The notes under the pieces: model-generated
What the model saw: the letters and a program-made list of their open reading frames with translations, nothing else
Databases searched by the model: none
What the model was told of the DNA's origin: nothing
Assembly (NCBI GenBank): GCA_017626395.1
Contig: JAGAIU010000075.1
Span: 1-42,348 of the forward strand
Direction of reading: 5' to 3'
DNA from: Clostridia bacterium
GTDB taxonomy: Bacteria; Bacillota; Clostridia; TANB77; CAG-465
Length of the DNA stretch: 42,348 bases
Program-made: the position numbers and the translations under genes
Shown: positions 41,722 through 42,348 of the stretch, in pieces
Position numbering within the stretch: position 1 is the stretch's first letter
Layout of the letters: each line of letters opens with the position of its first letter

Positions 41722-42348
41722 TTATAAATATTTATTAGAAAAATATTTTATATAATAATTTCTATTATTTTTTAGCTCTTTAATTATATTATTAAATATA
41801 CTCTTATCATCAAATTTTGTTATTAAATTTAAATACCCTTTAAATTCTTCAAAATCTATATTCTGAACTCGTTTTTCCAATATTTTTAAAATTTTTTCTT
41901 GATAAATATCTACATCCATAAATATATCACTCATAATAATTGTCTTATTTCTAGTATCAACGTCATCTACATTATAGCATATATTAAATAATATGAATTG
42001 CTTTTCAATTATTGGTATTGATTTAATTTTTAAATAATTATTAATAATTTCAACACATCTAAGTACTTCTTCTATATTTTCTGTACTATTTATAATCATT
42101 TCAATATAATTATTTAATGCTTCATCAAATGTGATTTTATCCATAATAACATCACACATCATTACATTAATAATTAAATCATTTTTATTTTTGTAACGCA
42201 TATTACCAAAACCCCAAAAATTATCTTGACTAGATATTTCAAGCGAATTATGAATAGTTAAACAAATATCGTTTAGAATTTCTTCATTTTCTTCTACCAT
42301 TACTAAATGTGCTAATAATTTTATATGTCTTATTTTTTCATATAAAAC
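41722..42348 (-). CDS. Unknown protein, N-terminus beyond the right edge (partial)
   Basis: The frame is open from the stop at 41722 to the window edge (208 codons). An internal ATG at 42298-42300 has no ribosome binding site, so the real start is probably outside. The visible part is helical and acidic, with motifs such as NFWGFGNMRYKNKNDLIINV near its start. I do not recognise it. It has no membrane segment. Confidence 0.55.
   Translation of the reverse strand, partial: VLYEKIRHIKLLAHLVMVEENEEILNDICLTIHNSLEISSQDNFWGFGNMRYKNKNDLIINVMMCDVIMDKITFDEALNNYIEMIINSTENIEEVLRCVEIINNYLKIKSIPIIEKQFILFNICYNVDDVDTRNKTIIMSDIFMDVDIYQEKILKILEKRVQNIDFEEFKGYLNLITKFDDKSIFNNIIKELKNNRNYYIKYFSNKYL

Overview
The window is AT-rich (mostly around 25-28% GC by eye). 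It has Gram-positive style AGGAGG ribosome binding sites, TTGACA/TATAAT promoters with 16-17 base spacers, and many short hairpin terminators that often overlap stop codons. UGA is used as a stop. PurA/PurB, Tex, a MarR-controlled heterodimeric ABC exporter, PspC proteins and an AgrC-type kinase suggest a low-GC Bacillota of the Clostridia type. I cannot name the species. No rRNA, tRNA, CRISPR array or transposase is visible.

Layout. 1-7.4 kb: the tail of a DUF308-like membrane protein, a uracil-DNA-glycosylase-fold protein, two frameshifted genes (973-1456 Panacea-like, 6355-7144 unknown), unknown proteins each behind a good promoter, an SDR, a tandem paralogue pair and an orphan AgrC-like sensor kinase. 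7.4-12 kb: an HD-domain protein, a DapF-fold racemase preceded by a His-codon leader peptide and attenuator-like leader, and purA-purB preceded by a second small ORF whose 3' end forms a terminator. 12-21.5 kb: a YkuE-type phosphoesterase, two PspC paralogues with duplicated upstream elements, marR plus a two-gene ABC exporter, a small helical protein, a Fic protein and Tex. 21.6-22.1 kb: an undisclosed-looking locus that reads as a type I toxin-antitoxin module (29-residue hydrophobic peptide, convergent antisense RNA, two hairpins with the same loop). 22.1-28 kb: a GH13 glycosidase of clearly higher GC, an FAD/Rieske oxidoreductase, a COG2865-type ATP-binding regulator and a two-repeat protein.

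The most interesting region is 28.7-35 kb: a complete His-Xaa-Ser (Hxs) system. One tight operon runs MORN-repeat membrane protein, hxsA (15 His-x-Ser triplets), hxsD, an A24 prepilin-peptidase-like gene, hxsC and hxsB (two radical SAM maturases). A second unit just upstream encodes a YHYH/Big2 surface protein and a small basic protein. The A24 peptidase lies between hxsD and hxsC, and the HxsA N-terminus looks like a short charged leader followed by a hydrophobic helix. I infer that the peptidase may trim the modified peptide. The operon is bracketed by two related segments (28.0-28.7 and 35.1-36.9 kb), each with the same terminator, the same promoter motif, a winged-helix C-terminus and short repeats at the stop codon; one looks like a deleted copy of the other.

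36.9-42.3 kb: a RelE/HigB-like toxin with an XRE-ImmA/IrrE partner under an inverted-repeat operator, an unknown membrane protein, a HEPN-like protein, a metallophosphoesterase and a partial unknown gene running off the right edge.
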